Notes: generated from the sequence alone by a model not told the origin. Counted from the first letter of the stretch, positions 47,296 through 55,946 are shown. The stretch is DNA of 64,000 bases from Streptomyces katrae (GCF_002028425.1 NZ_CP020042.1:4191560-4255559), one strand, 5' to 3'. A program made the numbers and translations.

Positions 47296-49289
47296 GCGCG
47301 GCGATGAGCACTCCCGAGGAGGAGCAGCGCCGGCAGCAGCAGGCCGCCGCCGCGCAGCAGGACCCGTACAGCACGCAGACCTGGCAGGCCGACACCTGGG
47401 AGACCGGGTACCAGCCGGTGCAGCCGCCGCTCGGCTCGGTGCCGGGGCAGGCGGCCCCGCCGGTTGCTCCGCAGGGACAGCCGGTTGCTCCGCAGGGGCA
47501 GCAGGATTGGCAGCAGCAGGCCGGGGGTAGTGGTGCCGGCGGTGGTGTGCCGTGGCACGACGCCTCCGCCGGGGGCGGTGCCGCGTACCCGGGGCAGCAG
47601 GCGCAGCCGCAGGCCGCCGCCGTGCCCGAGTCCTGGTTCCGCGAGCCGCAGCCGCAGCCGCCGACGCCCCAGGCGACCGGTGGCGGTGGTGTGCCGTGGC
47701 CGGACGCCTCGTCCGGCGGTGGCGCCGGGTATCCGGGGCAGCAGGCGCAGCCGCAGGCCGGGGCCCTGCCCGATGCGTGGTTCCGCGACGCCCGGCCGCA
47801 GGCTCAGGCAGCGCCGGACGCCGTGGCCGAGACGGCGTACCTGCCGCCGGTGCGGGAGTCCGAGCCGTCGCAGTCGGCCGGCGGGGGTTCGCCCTGGCCG
47901 GGCGCCGCGGACGCCGTGGCCGAGACCGCGTACCTGCCGCCCGTGCGGGAGCCCGCCGACGCGGCCGAGACCGCGTACCTGCCGCCGTACCCGGGTCCCG
48001 CGCAGCCGCAGGGGGCCGCAGTGCCCGAGTCGTGGTTCCGCGACCCCCAGCCGCAGCCCCCGGCGGCGGCTGACGCCGCCGCGGAGACGGCGTACCTGCC
48101 TCCGGTGCGGGGTGCGCAGCCTCCCGTCGACGTGGCGGCCGCCGAGACCGCGTACTTGCCGCCCGTGCGTGGGCAGCAGCCTCCGGTCGACGTGGCGGCC
48201 GCCGAGACCGCCTACCTGCCGCCCGTGCGCGATGCGCAGCCTTCGGTCGACGTGGCGGCTGCGGAGACCGCGTACCTGCCGCCCGTGCGCGATGCGCAGC
48301 CTTCGGTCGACGTGGCGGCTGCGGAGACCGCGTACCTGCCGCCCGTGCGCGATGCGCAGCCTTCGGTCGACGTGGCGGCCGCCGAGACCGCGTACCTGCC
48401 GCCCGTGCGGGAGCCGCAGGCCGATGCCGCCGCGCAGACCGCCTACCTGCCGCCCGTGCGGGAGGCCGGGCCGCACGTGGCGGGCGGTGGGGCGGAGTGG
48501 TCGCCGCCGACGCTCGGCGGGAACACCCTGCGCGCCGTGGACCCGGCCCAGGCCCGGGCCGAGGGGCGGTCGCCGATCATCGACCCCGGGCCGCAGTCGG
48601 CCATACTGACCGCCGCCCTGGGGCTGGTGCTGGCCGCCGCGGCGGCGCTGGGCCAGTACGCGCTGCTGGCGCCGCTGGTCGCCCTCCAGGGCCTCACCGC
48701 GGCCGGCTGGTTCCGGCTCAACGGCATGTGGCCGGCCCGCCAGGGCATCGCCCTCGCCTTCGCCGGAGCGCTCGTCGCCGACGCCGCGGTGCTCGCGGTG
48801 GACGGTACGTACGGTCCCGGCGCGATCATCGGCACCCTCGGGGTGTGGGTGCTGCTCACGCTGGTCCTCCAGCTGCGCAGCCACGCCGACCCCGACGAGC
48901 GGATGTACGGGCTGATGGCCTCGGTGGCCTCGGCCGCGCTGGCCATCGCCTGTGCCGGGTTCCTCGCGGCCGACCGGCCCGCGGTGAGCGCCGGGGCGGC
49001 CGCCGTGGCCGTCGCCGTGTTCGCCCGGGCCCTGCCGCTGCCGACCGCGCCCTCCGTGGGCGTCTCCCTGGCCGCCGCGGCCGGTGCGGGCATCGCGGTC
49101 GGCGGGCTGGTCGGGCTGGGCGCCGGCGGTGCGCTGGTCGGCCTGGTGGCCGGCGTGTGCGCGCTCGTCGGGCTGCGCGTGGCGGCGTACGACTACCCGT
49201 CGAAGTTCGTGCACATGACGGCCGGTGTCGCGCTGCCGCTGGCGGTGGCCGCCCCTGCCGTCTACCTGCTCGGCCGGGTCGTGGGCTGA
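47292..49289 (+). CDS. membrane protein with ten ETAYLPP(V/Y) repeats
   Basis: 665 residues from GTG at 47292. Residues 1-130 are Gln/Pro/Gly-rich with two to three copies of a PESWFR(E/D)PQPQPP-like element. Residues about 175-390 contain ten copies of ETAYLPPVR, the central six on a 20-residue period (xxPSVDVAAAETAYLPPVRD). The last 230 residues hold about eight membrane segments (AILTAALGLVLAAAAALGQYAL, FAGALVADAAVLAVDG and others). Short Thr/Tyr-containing Pro motifs on a cytoplasmic tail suggest phosphorylated or FHA/SH3-like docking sites, but that is inference. Overlaps the MoaD-like gene. Confidence 0.85.
   Translation: MSAAMSTPEEEQRRQQQAAAAQQDPYSTQTWQADTWETGYQPVQPPLGSVPGQAAPPVAPQGQPVAPQGQQDWQQQAGGSGAGGGVPWHDASAGGGAAYPGQQAQPQAAAVPESWFREPQPQPPTPQATGGGGVPWPDASSGGGAGYPGQQAQPQAGALPDAWFRDARPQAQAAPDAVAETAYLPPVRESEPSQSAGGGSPWPGAADAVAETAYLPPVREPADAAETAYLPPYPGPAQPQGAAVPESWFRDPQPQPPAAADAAAETAYLPPVRGAQPPVDVAAAETAYLPPVRGQQPPVDVAAAETAYLPPVRDAQPSVDVAAAETAYLPPVRDAQPSVDVAAAETAYLPPVRDAQPSVDVAAAETAYLPPVREPQADAAAQTAYLPPVREAGPHVAGGGAEWSPPTLGGNTLRAVDPAQARAEGRSPIIDPGPQSAILTAALGLVLAAAAALGQYALLAPLVALQGLTAAGWFRLNGMWPARQGIALAFAGALVADAAVLAVDGTYGPGAIIGTLGVWVLLTLVLQLRSHADPDERMYGLMASVASAALAIACAGFLAADRPAVSAGAAAVAVAVFARALPLPTAPSVGVSLAAAAGAGIAVGGLVGLGAGGALVGLVAGVCALVGLRVAAYDYPSKFVHMTAGVALPLAVAAPAVYLLGRVVG
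48118..48415 (+). repeat. 60-bp in-frame tandem repeat encoding ETAYLPPVR units
   Basis: Five consecutive 60-bp units (20 codons) with few differences; the three central units are almost identical at the DNA level, including the DAQPSVDVAA codons. This homogeneity suggests recent expansion or conversion. Confidence 0.92.
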
Positions 49290-49442
49290 GGCACCGCGCA
49301 GGACGCCAGGGACGGGCGGGGCGGGTGAGACGGGCGGGACGGGTGGGCGCCGGGGAGACGGTGCTCACAAGTCCCGCTCACGGCGCTCCGACCACGATCA
49401 TGGTCCACTAGAACGCACGTACCGATGAGGAGGGGGAGGCAC

Positions 49443-50162
49443 GTGCGTTTCCTGCGTTTCGTGGTGATCGTCGCAGTGGTGTTGGGGGGTCTGTTCGTCG
49501 GCGCCGACCGGTGGGCGGTCGACTACGCCGAGAACCGGCTCGCCGAGCGCGTCCAGGCCCGCCAGGGCCTGGCCGGCAGCGCCGAGGTCGACATCCACGG
49601 CTTCCCGTTCCTGACCCAGGCCCTCAGCCACGAGCTCGACCAGGTCGACCTCCGGCTGAAGGACGTCGACGCCACCGCCGACGGCCGCAAGACGCGCCTG
49701 TCCCAGCTGGACGCCAGCTTCCGCGACGTGAAGCTGAACTCGAACTACACCGGCGGCACCGCCAAGCGGGCCGAAGGCACCGCGCTGATCTCCTACGCGG
49801 ACCTCACCAAGGCCTCCCAGACGGGCGCGACCCTGACCTACGGCGGCCGGCCCGGCAAGCTGAAGGTCACCGCGTCGGTGGACTTCCTGGGCCGGACGAT
49901 CACCCGCAGCGTGATCTCCACCGTCGAGCTCGTCGACGGCAAGCAGGGGCCGGGCGGCGGCAAGACGGTCCGGGTCCACGCGGACTCCGTACCGGGCGAG
50001 GGCATACCGGGGATCGAGAGCGCGATCCGCAAGCGGACGGACTTCGACCGCCGCATTGACGACGGCCTCCCGGCCGGTCTGAAGCTCTCCGCCCTGACCT
50101 CGGACGAGGCCGGCGTCCACCTCACGCTGACCGGCACGGACGTGAGCCTGGCCGGATCGTGA
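49443..50162 (+). CDS. LmeA-like (DUF2993) phospholipid-binding protein
   Basis: 239 residues. GTG at 49443 is preceded by GAGGAGGGGGAGG; the N-terminus is a membrane anchor (LRFVVIVAVVLGGLFVGAD). The rest is beta-rich with the family features AENRLAERVQ, VDIHGFPFLTQAL and LSHELDQVDLRLKDV. DUF2993/LmeA proteins bind lipids outside the membrane and help envelope lipoglycan assembly in related actinobacteria. A terminator follows. Confidence 0.85.
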   Translation: MRFLRFVVIVAVVLGGLFVGADRWAVDYAENRLAERVQARQGLAGSAEVDIHGFPFLTQALSHELDQVDLRLKDVDATADGRKTRLSQLDASFRDVKLNSNYTGGTAKRAEGTALISYADLTKASQTGATLTYGGRPGKLKVTASVDFLGRTITRSVISTVELVDGKQGPGGGKTVRVHADSVPGEGIPGIESAIRKRTDFDRRIDDGLPAGLKLSALTSDEAGVHLTLTGTDVSLAGS

Positions 50163-50203
50163 GACAGTGCGGTCCGATCCGCAGAAGGACGGGCCGCACG
50201 AGC

Positions 50204-50243
50204 AGCCCCGGAAGGCCTGAGGGTCGCCTCCCGGGGCTTTCTC
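50204..50243 (+). terminator. terminator after LmeA-like gene
   Basis: AGCCCCGG(A) and (C)CCGGGGCT arms, internal AGG/CCT pairing, then TTTCTC, 42 bp after the stop. It isolates the leader-peptide promoter downstream. Confidence 0.75.
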
Positions 50244-50286
50244 ATCCCGCCATTCGGACGATCCTGTCTCGCCATATGACACGCCG

Positions 50287-50316
50287 GTGACAGGGCGGCC
50301 GGTTGCTCCCTACGAT
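50287..50316 (+). promoter_or_regulatory. promoter of leader-peptide/sulfurtransferase operon
   Basis: GTGACA (50287-50292) and TACGAT (50311-50316) with an 18-bp spacer. Transcription would start about seven bases later, at the ATG of the leader peptide (50324), making a leaderless message. Confidence 0.65.
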
Positions 50317-50323
50317 CCTGGCT

Positions 50324-50407
50324 ATGAAGCATCAGCAGGCGGACCTCACGAAGCGGCGGGCAGTAGACCTGTGTCGCGTCGCCGCCATGCTCTGTCGCTC
50401 CAAGTGA
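50324..50407 (+). CDS. cysteine-containing leader peptide (putative attenuator)
   Basis: 27-residue ORF with the pattern KRRAVDLCRVAAMLCR near its end (Cys17 and Cys24). It belongs to the actinobacterial family of small leader peptides of the VDL.RV...C type that precede sulfur-metabolism genes; in mycobacteria, Cys-rich leaderless sORFs are known cysteine-responsive attenuators. It appears leaderless, and sits 197 bp before the sulfurtransferase gene. The gap offers room for attenuator structures, though I could not fold a certain one. Confidence 0.75.
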   Translation: MKHQQADLTKRRAVDLCRVAAMLCRSK

Positions 50408-50604
50408 GGCGTGAGCCTTCCCGCTCCGCCGGCCGGACCGACGGCCCTTCGTCCCGCGTGACCGCACCGCACTGCCTCCTGCCCCCTGACCGCCTCCCCG
50501 CGCAGGGCAGGAGAGCGACAGCCGGCAGCGGCGCACGCACAGCAACGCCAGCCCCACCGCAGCACAGCACAGCCCCGCCGCACACTGCCCCGGAGGAGAT
50601 CACC

Positions 50605-51450
50605 ATGAGCCGCAGCGACGTCCTCGTAGACGCCGACTGGGTCGAGGCCCACCTGAACGACGCCAACGTCGTGATCGTCGAGGTGGACGAGGACACGTCC
50701 GCGTACGACAAGAACCACATCACGAACGCCGTCCGGATCGACTGGAAGAAGGACCTCCAGGACCCGGTCCGCCGTGACTTCGTGGACCAGGAGGGCTTCG
50801 AGAAGCTCCTGTCCGCCAAGGGCATCTCCAACGACGACACGGTCGTCCTCTACGGCGGCAACAACAACTGGTTCGCGTCCTACGCCTACTGGTACTTCAA
50901 GCTCTACGGCCACCAGGACGTCCGCCTCCTCGACGGAGGCCGCAAGAAGTGGGAGCTCGACTCCCGCGACCTGGTCGACGGCAAGGACGTCCCGAACCGC
51001 CCGGCCACCGAGTACAAGGCCAAGCCGCAGGACACCTCCATCCGCGCCTTCCGTGACGACGTCGTGGCCGCGATCGGCTCCCTGAACCTGGTCGACGTCC
51101 GCTCGCCCGACGAGTTCTCCGGCAAGCTGCTCGCCCCGGCGCACCTCCCGCAGGAGCAGTCGCAGCGCCCCGGCCACGTGCCGAGCGCCCGCAACATCCC
51201 GTGGTCGAAGAACGCCAACGACGACGGCACCTTCAAGTCCGACGAGGAGCTGACCGCCCTCTACGAGGCCGAGCAGGTCGACCTCGCGAAGGACACCATC
51301 GCCTACTGCCGCATCGGTGAGCGCTCCGCGCTCACGTGGTTCGTGCTGCACGAGCTCCTGGGCCAGGAGAACGTCAAGAACTACGACGGCTCCTGGACCG
51401 AGTACGGCTCGCTGGTCGGCGTGCCGATCGAGCTCGGCGCCAACAAGTAG
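50605..51450 (+). CDS. thiosulfate/3-mercaptopyruvate sulfurtransferase (rhodanese)
   Basis: 281 residues, two rhodanese domains. The C-terminal one has the catalytic Cys235 in YCRIGERSALTWF and CRIGERS loop; in the N-terminal domain the equivalent site lacks Cys (LYGGNNNWFAS). Blocks VDVRSPDEFSG and GHVPSARNIPW are typical. GGAGGAG precedes the ATG. It transfers sulfane sulfur to cyanide or thiols and forms an operon with the DUF1416 gene. Confidence 0.93.
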   Translation: MSRSDVLVDADWVEAHLNDANVVIVEVDEDTSAYDKNHITNAVRIDWKKDLQDPVRRDFVDQEGFEKLLSAKGISNDDTVVLYGGNNNWFASYAYWYFKLYGHQDVRLLDGGRKKWELDSRDLVDGKDVPNRPATEYKAKPQDTSIRAFRDDVVAAIGSLNLVDVRSPDEFSGKLLAPAHLPQEQSQRPGHVPSARNIPWSKNANDDGTFKSDEELTALYEAEQVDLAKDTIAYCRIGERSALTWFVLHELLGQENVKNYDGSWTEYGSLVGVPIELGANK

Positions 51451-51532
51451 TCCCCGCGGCGGGGCGGGCACGCGACGCCCGCCCGTCCGCCCTCTCGCAG
51501 CAGCAGAACCTCTCCAGGACAGGACAGAGAAC

Positions 51533-51823
51533 ATGTGTGGAGCACAGATCGGCGGGCCCGACCTCGCGACGCTCAAGCCCGGTGAGACCGCGATCCAGGG
51601 CCAGGTGACCAAGGACGGCGAGCCCGTCAGCGGCTACGTGCGGCTGCTGGACTCGACCGGCGAGTTCACCGCCGAGGTCCCGACCTCCGCGACCGGCCAG
51701 TTCCGCTTCTACGCGGCCACCGGCTCGTGGACGCTGCGGGCGCTGGTGCCCGGCGGCCAGGCCGACCGCGCCGTCGTGGTCGCCGAGGCCGGCGGCGTGA
51801 CGGACGTCGCCATCGCGGTCTGA
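51533..51823 (+). CDS. DUF1416 small protein
   Basis: 96 residues: MCGAQIGGPDLATLKPGETA then an Ig-like/carboxypeptidase-regulatory-like beta domain (VTKDGEPVSGYVRLLDSTGEFTAEVPTSATGQFRFYAA). The N-terminal Cys2 could accept sulfur from the rhodanese encoded 82 bp upstream. This pair is conserved in actinobacteria to my knowledge; exact function unknown. Confidence 0.85.
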   Translation: MCGAQIGGPDLATLKPGETAIQGQVTKDGEPVSGYVRLLDSTGEFTAEVPTSATGQFRFYAATGSWTLRALVPGGQADRAVVVAEAGGVTDVAIAV

Positions 51824-51848
51824 CGCACGACCGCACCGCTGTACCGGC

Positions 51849-51903
51849 CGAAGGGCCGCACCCCAGGGGGTTGGACGCCACTGGAACGGGGTGCGGCCCT
51901 TCG
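51849..51903 (+). terminator. long-stem terminator-like hairpin after DUF1416
   Basis: CGAAGGGCCGCACCCC (51849-51864) and GGGGTGCGGCCCTTCG (51888-51903) form a perfect 16-bp stem with a 23-nt loop and no T-run. Confidence 0.75.
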
Positions 51904-51951
51904 CGCCGTCCGCGCCCTTGTGTTCGCGGGGTCCGGTCCTACGCTGGAGGT

Positions 51952-52218
51952 ATGTACGCCCGGCGTCGGCGCGCCTACTTCCTGCTCATGGGCGGATGCC
52001 TGTTCCTCTTCGTCTCCGCCTGGTCCTTCGTACGCCTCTTCTCGGTCCCGGCGGCGGTCGCGCTGTGCGTGGTCGCGATGCTCATCCCGCCGGTCGCGGC
52101 GATGATCGCGAACCGGCGCGGGCCGGACGACCGCTGGTGGGACGACCCGTCGGGGGATCCGAAGTCCGACGAATGGTGGGACGAACTGGACGGAAAGCGG
52201 CGCCCGCCCGAGGATTGA
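51952..52218 (+). CDS. DUF3099-type small membrane protein
   Basis: 88 residues with two helices (YFLLMGGCLFLFVSAWSFV and VPAAVALCVVAMLIPPVAAMIA) and a Trp/Asp-rich C-terminal tail (RWWDDPSGDPKSDEWWDEL), the DUF3099 layout. ATG at 51952 follows TACGCTGGAGG, which could be both a -10 and a ribosome site. Function unknown. Confidence 0.8.
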   Translation: MYARRRRAYFLLMGGCLFLFVSAWSFVRLFSVPAAVALCVVAMLIPPVAAMIANRRGPDDRWWDDPSGDPKSDEWWDELDGKRRPPED

Positions 52219-52332
52219 ACGCGTTCGAGATAAAAGCGTAATAAGGATGCGTACAACGTCCTTGAGCCCCATGGTGTCTTGGATGTGCGCGGGCGAACGC
52301 TCCCGCGCCTCCAGGTCTGTGGGGGGACCCCT

Positions 52333-53127
52333 TTGGAACACGAACAGCAGGAATCCGGTGCGCCGGAACTTCCTCCGGCCGATCCGGGACATCCGGACAC
52401 GCCGCCTGCGGCTCCGCGCCGCCGTGGCCGCACGACGGCCCTGATCGCCGCCGCCCTCGTCCTCGGCGCCGTCGCCGGCACGGTCACGGGCTACGCGATC
52501 CAGTACCACCGCGAGCCCACGCCCCTGCCGCCGCTGGCCCAGCAGAAGCCGGCCACGCCGAAGGCGCAGGCGCCGAACGACGCCACGACGGTCAAGTCGA
52601 TCAACGCCAACCGCTGGTACAAGACGGACGACGACCTCACGAAGCTGCTGATCGACGCGCCCTCGGGGGCGAAGGTCGAGGCCGACGGCTACGAGACGAT
52701 CGACGCCTTCTCGACGGGATTCCGCGAGGCGGACCACGCGCTGCGCGGCCACCTGCAGGACGGGATCCGCCGCGTCGCCACGCGGGTGTGGAAGCAGGGC
52801 GACGTGGTCGTGGAGGTCCGGCTCGTGCAGTTCCGCGACTTCTCCGGCGCGGACGGCTACCAGCGGGGCCAGGCCGTGTACATGCCCGACAAGGAGTACG
52901 CCGGCAACGGCGGGGCCGTCGTCCCCGGCGTGGGCCCAGGGCTCGGGCACGTCTGGGTCGATTCGGAGGCCGAGGAGAAGCCCGGGTACTACCCGGTCCG
53001 GTCGGGTCGCGCCCTCGTCCGCCGGGGCGACATCGTCCTGGACCTCCACTACTTCGACACGCACGGCGGCGGGATCGACGAGGGTTCCGTCCTCGACCTG
53101 GCCAAGCGACAGCTGGAGCGACTGTGA
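52333..53127 (+). CDS. membrane-anchored hypothetical protein (paralogue 1 of 3)
   Basis: 264 residues from TTG at 52333 (GGGGGGAC upstream); an ATG at 52279 would add 18 residues unlike the paralogues. Pro/Glu-rich cytoplasmic tail, one helix (TTALIAAALVLGAVAGTVTGYAI), then an outside domain (AFSTGFREADHALRGHLQDG, RRVATRVWKQGDVVVEVRLVQFRD) ending LDLAKRQLERL. Its stop overlaps the next GTG (GTGA). Not recognised. Confidence 0.75.
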   Translation: MEHEQQESGAPELPPADPGHPDTPPAAPRRRGRTTALIAAALVLGAVAGTVTGYAIQYHREPTPLPPLAQQKPATPKAQAPNDATTVKSINANRWYKTDDDLTKLLIDAPSGAKVEADGYETIDAFSTGFREADHALRGHLQDGIRRVATRVWKQGDVVVEVRLVQFRDFSGADGYQRGQAVYMPDKEYAGNGGAVVPGVGPGLGHVWVDSEAEEKPGYYPVRSGRALVRRGDIVLDLHYFDTHGGGIDEGSVLDLAKRQLERL

Positions 53128-53966
53128 CCGAGCCGCAGACCGAGGCCCGGACCGAGGCCCAGCCCGAGCCGCAGGCCGGTACCGCCGACCCGGCTCCCGA
53201 AACCCCCGCCCCCGCCGGGCCCGCACCGGTGGTGAACCGCCGCAAGCGGGCCGCCGTCATCGCCGCGGCAGTGGCCGGGGCAGTCCTCCTCGGCGGCGGG
53301 ATCTGGGCGGCCTCCGCCCTCGCCGACGCCGACCGGACCGCGCCGACCGCCTACTGGGTCGAGGCCGGCGGCAAGCTGCCCTCGGCCGAGAACGCCCCGC
53401 CGGTGCCGGCCAACGACCTCACCGGCAAGCTCCTGCCGGTCCCGTCCGGTTTCGGACCGGGACCCGACCAAGGTGCCGACGGGAACGACTACTTCGCCTC
53501 CGGGGAGAAGGCGGTCGAGACCTTCAAGGAGGCCCGCAAAGGGCTGTCCGGCACCGAGCGCAAGAAGCGCGACGACATGCTGGCCGACCTGAGGCTCAAG
53601 GGCCTGGCCGCCCGGACCTACGCCGCCGCCGGCGGCAGCATGGTCGTCGAGATCCGCCTCATGCAGGCCGACCCGAAGGCGGTGGGGGCGTTCTCGGAGG
53701 TCACCAAGAAGCTCCTGGACCTCACGGGCGACGACCGCGACGCGCCGAAGGTCGACGGCTATCCCGACGCCAAGTGCTCCCTGCTGGCCGTGGGCGAGCA
53801 GAACAAGGAGAAGATCGACTCCCTGTACTGCGTGGCCGTCCAGGGCGACGTGCTGGTCAGCCTCCGCGCCTACGGCCCCAAGGAGCAGGGGTTCTCCAAG
53901 CTCGAGGCCGCCGGCTTCCTCAAGAACCAGCTGTCCCGCCTGAAGTCCCCCGGGGAGTCCGTGTGA
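53124..53966 (+). CDS. membrane-anchored hypothetical protein (paralogue 2 of 3)
   Basis: 280 residues. TEPQTEARTEAQPEP-rich N-terminus, one helix (AAVIAAAVAGAVLLGGGIWAAS), outside domain with two Cys (DAKCSLLAV, SLYCVAV), and an end FLKNQLSRL that resembles paralogues 1 and 3. GTG start in GTGA overlap with paralogue 1; the stop overlaps the next start. One operon, probably one complex. Function unknown. Confidence 0.75.
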   Translation: MTEPQTEARTEAQPEPQAGTADPAPETPAPAGPAPVVNRRKRAAVIAAAVAGAVLLGGGIWAASALADADRTAPTAYWVEAGGKLPSAENAPPVPANDLTGKLLPVPSGFGPGPDQGADGNDYFASGEKAVETFKEARKGLSGTERKKRDDMLADLRLKGLAARTYAAAGGSMVVEIRLMQADPKAVGAFSEVTKKLLDLTGDDRDAPKVDGYPDAKCSLLAVGEQNKEKIDSLYCVAVQGDVLVSLRAYGPKEQGFSKLEAAGFLKNQLSRLKSPGESV

Positions 53967-55021
53967 CCGAGCAGAACACCGCCACGGACCCGGCGGCGGC
54001 GCCCCCGTCGGCCACCACCCCGGCGGAGCCGGCCCCCGAGGCGCCTGCGGCCGCCGCCACCACGCCGGCCCAGGAGGGTCCCGAGCCCGCCGGCCTTCCG
54101 ACGGCTCCCGAAGGCCCCGCGGTCCCCGAAGACCCCGCGGCCCCCGCGGCTCCCGCGGCCCCGGAGGCCCCCGCGGTCCCCGCAGCTCCCGCGGCCCCTG
54201 CGGCCCCGGAGGCCCCCGCGGCCCCGGAGGCCCCCGCGGCTCCCGAGGCCGCGGCCTCCGGAGCCGCCCCCAAGGACCGCCGCAAGCTGCACGCGGCGCT
54301 GCGCTGGACCGCCGCCGTCCTCGTCTTCGCCGCCGCCGGCGCGGGGACCGCGTACGGGATCAGCCGGGCCGAGCGGACCGACGTCCCCGGCCTGTCCACG
54401 AAGAGCGACGGCCGCTGGACCTACCCGGCCCTGGCCAAGCCGGCCCTGCCGCCCGGCGCGCCGGTGCCGTTCGCCGTGGACAACCTGGACGGCATCCACT
54501 ACGCCGACCTCACCCAGCTGACCCTGCCCGCCCCCGTCGGCTCCGCCCCGGACCCCGGGCTGAAGCTGGAGAAGGACTCGGCGGTCACCGTCGACACCTT
54601 CCTGGAGGAGTACGACGCCTCCGCGCGAGAGAAGATGAAGCAGGGGTTCGCCGACAACGGGCTGCGCCAGATCGTCGCCCGCGGCTGGACCACGCCGGAC
54701 GGCACCCGCACCCGGGTCTACCTGCTGCGCTTCCACGCCTCCGGGTTCGCGGACACCTTCACGGGCTGCGGGACCGATCTCAACGGGGTCAAGGGCATCG
54801 AGCCGGACAGCGTCTGGGAGCAGGCCCTTACCCAGCCCGCCCCCGACCCCAGCGGCATCTCCGTGTTCCGGGAATCCGTCCCCTTCGGCGACGAGCAGAC
54901 CAGGGTCGGGTGCGTCCAGTCGGGAGACGTCCAGGCGCTGATCCTCCAGAACCGCAAGGGCGGCGCCGGAGCCGTCCCGATGCACCAGGCGGTGATCCTC
55001 CAGCGGCAGCTGCTGAGCTGA
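53963..55021 (+). CDS. membrane-anchored hypothetical protein (paralogue 3 of 3)
   Basis: 352 residues. A long Ala-Pro-Glu-rich tail (EAPAAPEAPAAPEA repeats, residues about 10-100), helix (TAAVLVFAAAGAGTAYGI), then an outside domain (DSAVTVDTFLEEYDASAREKMKQGF, IVARGWTTPDGTRTRVYLLRF) with two Cys (FTGCGTDL, RVGCVQS) and ending HQAVILQRQLL. Similar plan and C-terminus to the two genes before it. Function unknown. Confidence 0.75.
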   Translation: MTEQNTATDPAAAPPSATTPAEPAPEAPAAAATTPAQEGPEPAGLPTAPEGPAVPEDPAAPAAPAAPEAPAVPAAPAAPAAPEAPAAPEAPAAPEAAASGAAPKDRRKLHAALRWTAAVLVFAAAGAGTAYGISRAERTDVPGLSTKSDGRWTYPALAKPALPPGAPVPFAVDNLDGIHYADLTQLTLPAPVGSAPDPGLKLEKDSAVTVDTFLEEYDASAREKMKQGFADNGLRQIVARGWTTPDGTRTRVYLLRFHASGFADTFTGCGTDLNGVKGIEPDSVWEQALTQPAPDPSGISVFRESVPFGDEQTRVGCVQSGDVQALILQNRKGGAGAVPMHQAVILQRQLLS

Positions 55022-55140
55022 CCCGGCGGCCACCCCCGGAGGGCCCGGTTCGGCCCACCTCACACCGTGCGCCGGTCCCCGGGCCAGTAGGCTTGGGGAC
55101 CGGCCCGTCCACCCGAACCGAATCCTCCGAGGAGCACCCC

Positions 55141-55242
55141 GTGCTTGAGGCCTTCTTCACCTCCCTGCTGGTCCTGGTCTGCGTCGGCGTCCTGGCCTTC
55201 ACCGGCCTGGCCGTCAAGAAGCTCTACCAGGGTCAGCGCTAA
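55141..55242 (+). CDS. 33-residue membrane peptide
   Basis: GTG at 55141 with CGAGGAG eight bases before it. LEAFFTSLLVLVCVGVLAF then TGLAVKKLYQGQR: one helix and a basic tail. The good ribosome site and clean position between genes support it. Function unknown. Confidence 0.7.
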   Translation: MLEAFFTSLLVLVCVGVLAFTGLAVKKLYQGQR

Positions 55243-55298
55243 CAGCGACCGGCCGACCGCCCCGGAACCCCTCCCACAGATCGCCTGAGCAGCCAACC

Positions 55299-55871
55299 AT
55301 GATCCAGATCCCGTCCGACCTGAACCCGGGTCTCGTCCCCCTCGCCTTCCTCCTCGGCACCTGGGAAGGCGCCGGCGTGTTCGACTTCCCCGGCGAGGAG
55401 AAGTGCAACTTCGGCCAGGAAGTCGTCTTCAGCCACGACGGCCGGGACTTCCTGGAGTACACCTCCCGCTCCTGGGTGCTCGACGCCGAGGGCGAGAAGG
55501 TGCGCCCGCTGGAGTCCGAGTCGGGCTACTGGCGCATCGACAAGGACCGCAAGGTCGAGATCGTCATGGTCCGCGACCAGGGCGTGGTCGAGGTCTGGTA
55601 CGGCGAGCTCGCCGACCAGAAGCCGCAGATCGACCTCGTCACCGACGCGGTGGCCCGCACCGCCGCCTCCGGCCCGTACAGCGGCGGCAAGCGCCTCTAC
55701 GGGTACGTGAAGAGCGACCTGATGTGGGTCGGCGAGAAGGCGACCCCCGAGGTCGAGCTGCGCCCCTACATGTCCGCGCAGCTGAAGAAGGTCGTCACCC
55801 CGGAGGAGATCGCCGACATGGCGCGCAACCTCCCCGAGCTCCCGGAAGACGGCATCGCCTTCTTCCGCTGA
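55299..55871 (+). CDS. nitrobindin-like heme-binding beta-barrel protein (FABP/DUF1794)
   Basis: 190 residues. The family motif LLGTWEGAGVFDFPG (GxWxGxG) lies near residue 20, followed by EKCNFGQEVVFSHDGRDFLEYTSRSW. Such beta-barrels bind ferric heme near a C-terminal His, but here no clear His is at the end, so heme binding is uncertain. ATG at 55299. A terminator follows. Confidence 0.85.
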   Translation: MIQIPSDLNPGLVPLAFLLGTWEGAGVFDFPGEEKCNFGQEVVFSHDGRDFLEYTSRSWVLDAEGEKVRPLESESGYWRIDKDRKVEIVMVRDQGVVEVWYGELADQKPQIDLVTDAVARTAASGPYSGGKRLYGYVKSDLMWVGEKATPEVELRPYMSAQLKKVVTPEEIADMARNLPELPEDGIAFFR

Positions 55872-55893
55872 GCCCAGCGACCGCGTACGTGTA

Positions 55894-55928
55894 CGAAGGG
55901 GCCCACGGCAGGGCCGTGGGCCCCTTCG
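55894..55928. terminator. terminator between FABP-like gene and nur
   Basis: CGAAGGGGCCCACGGC and GCCGTGGGCCCCTTCG pair perfectly around a 3-nt loop, 22 bp after the stop and 18 bp before the nur start. Confidence 0.85.
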
Positions 55929-55946
55929 CGCGCTTACACTGGCCGG

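Noticed and set aside
47061..49214. 717-codon antisense frame with GRQVRGL repeats
   Set aside because: It is the complement of the ETAYLPP repeats; the sense protein has membrane segments and a good start.
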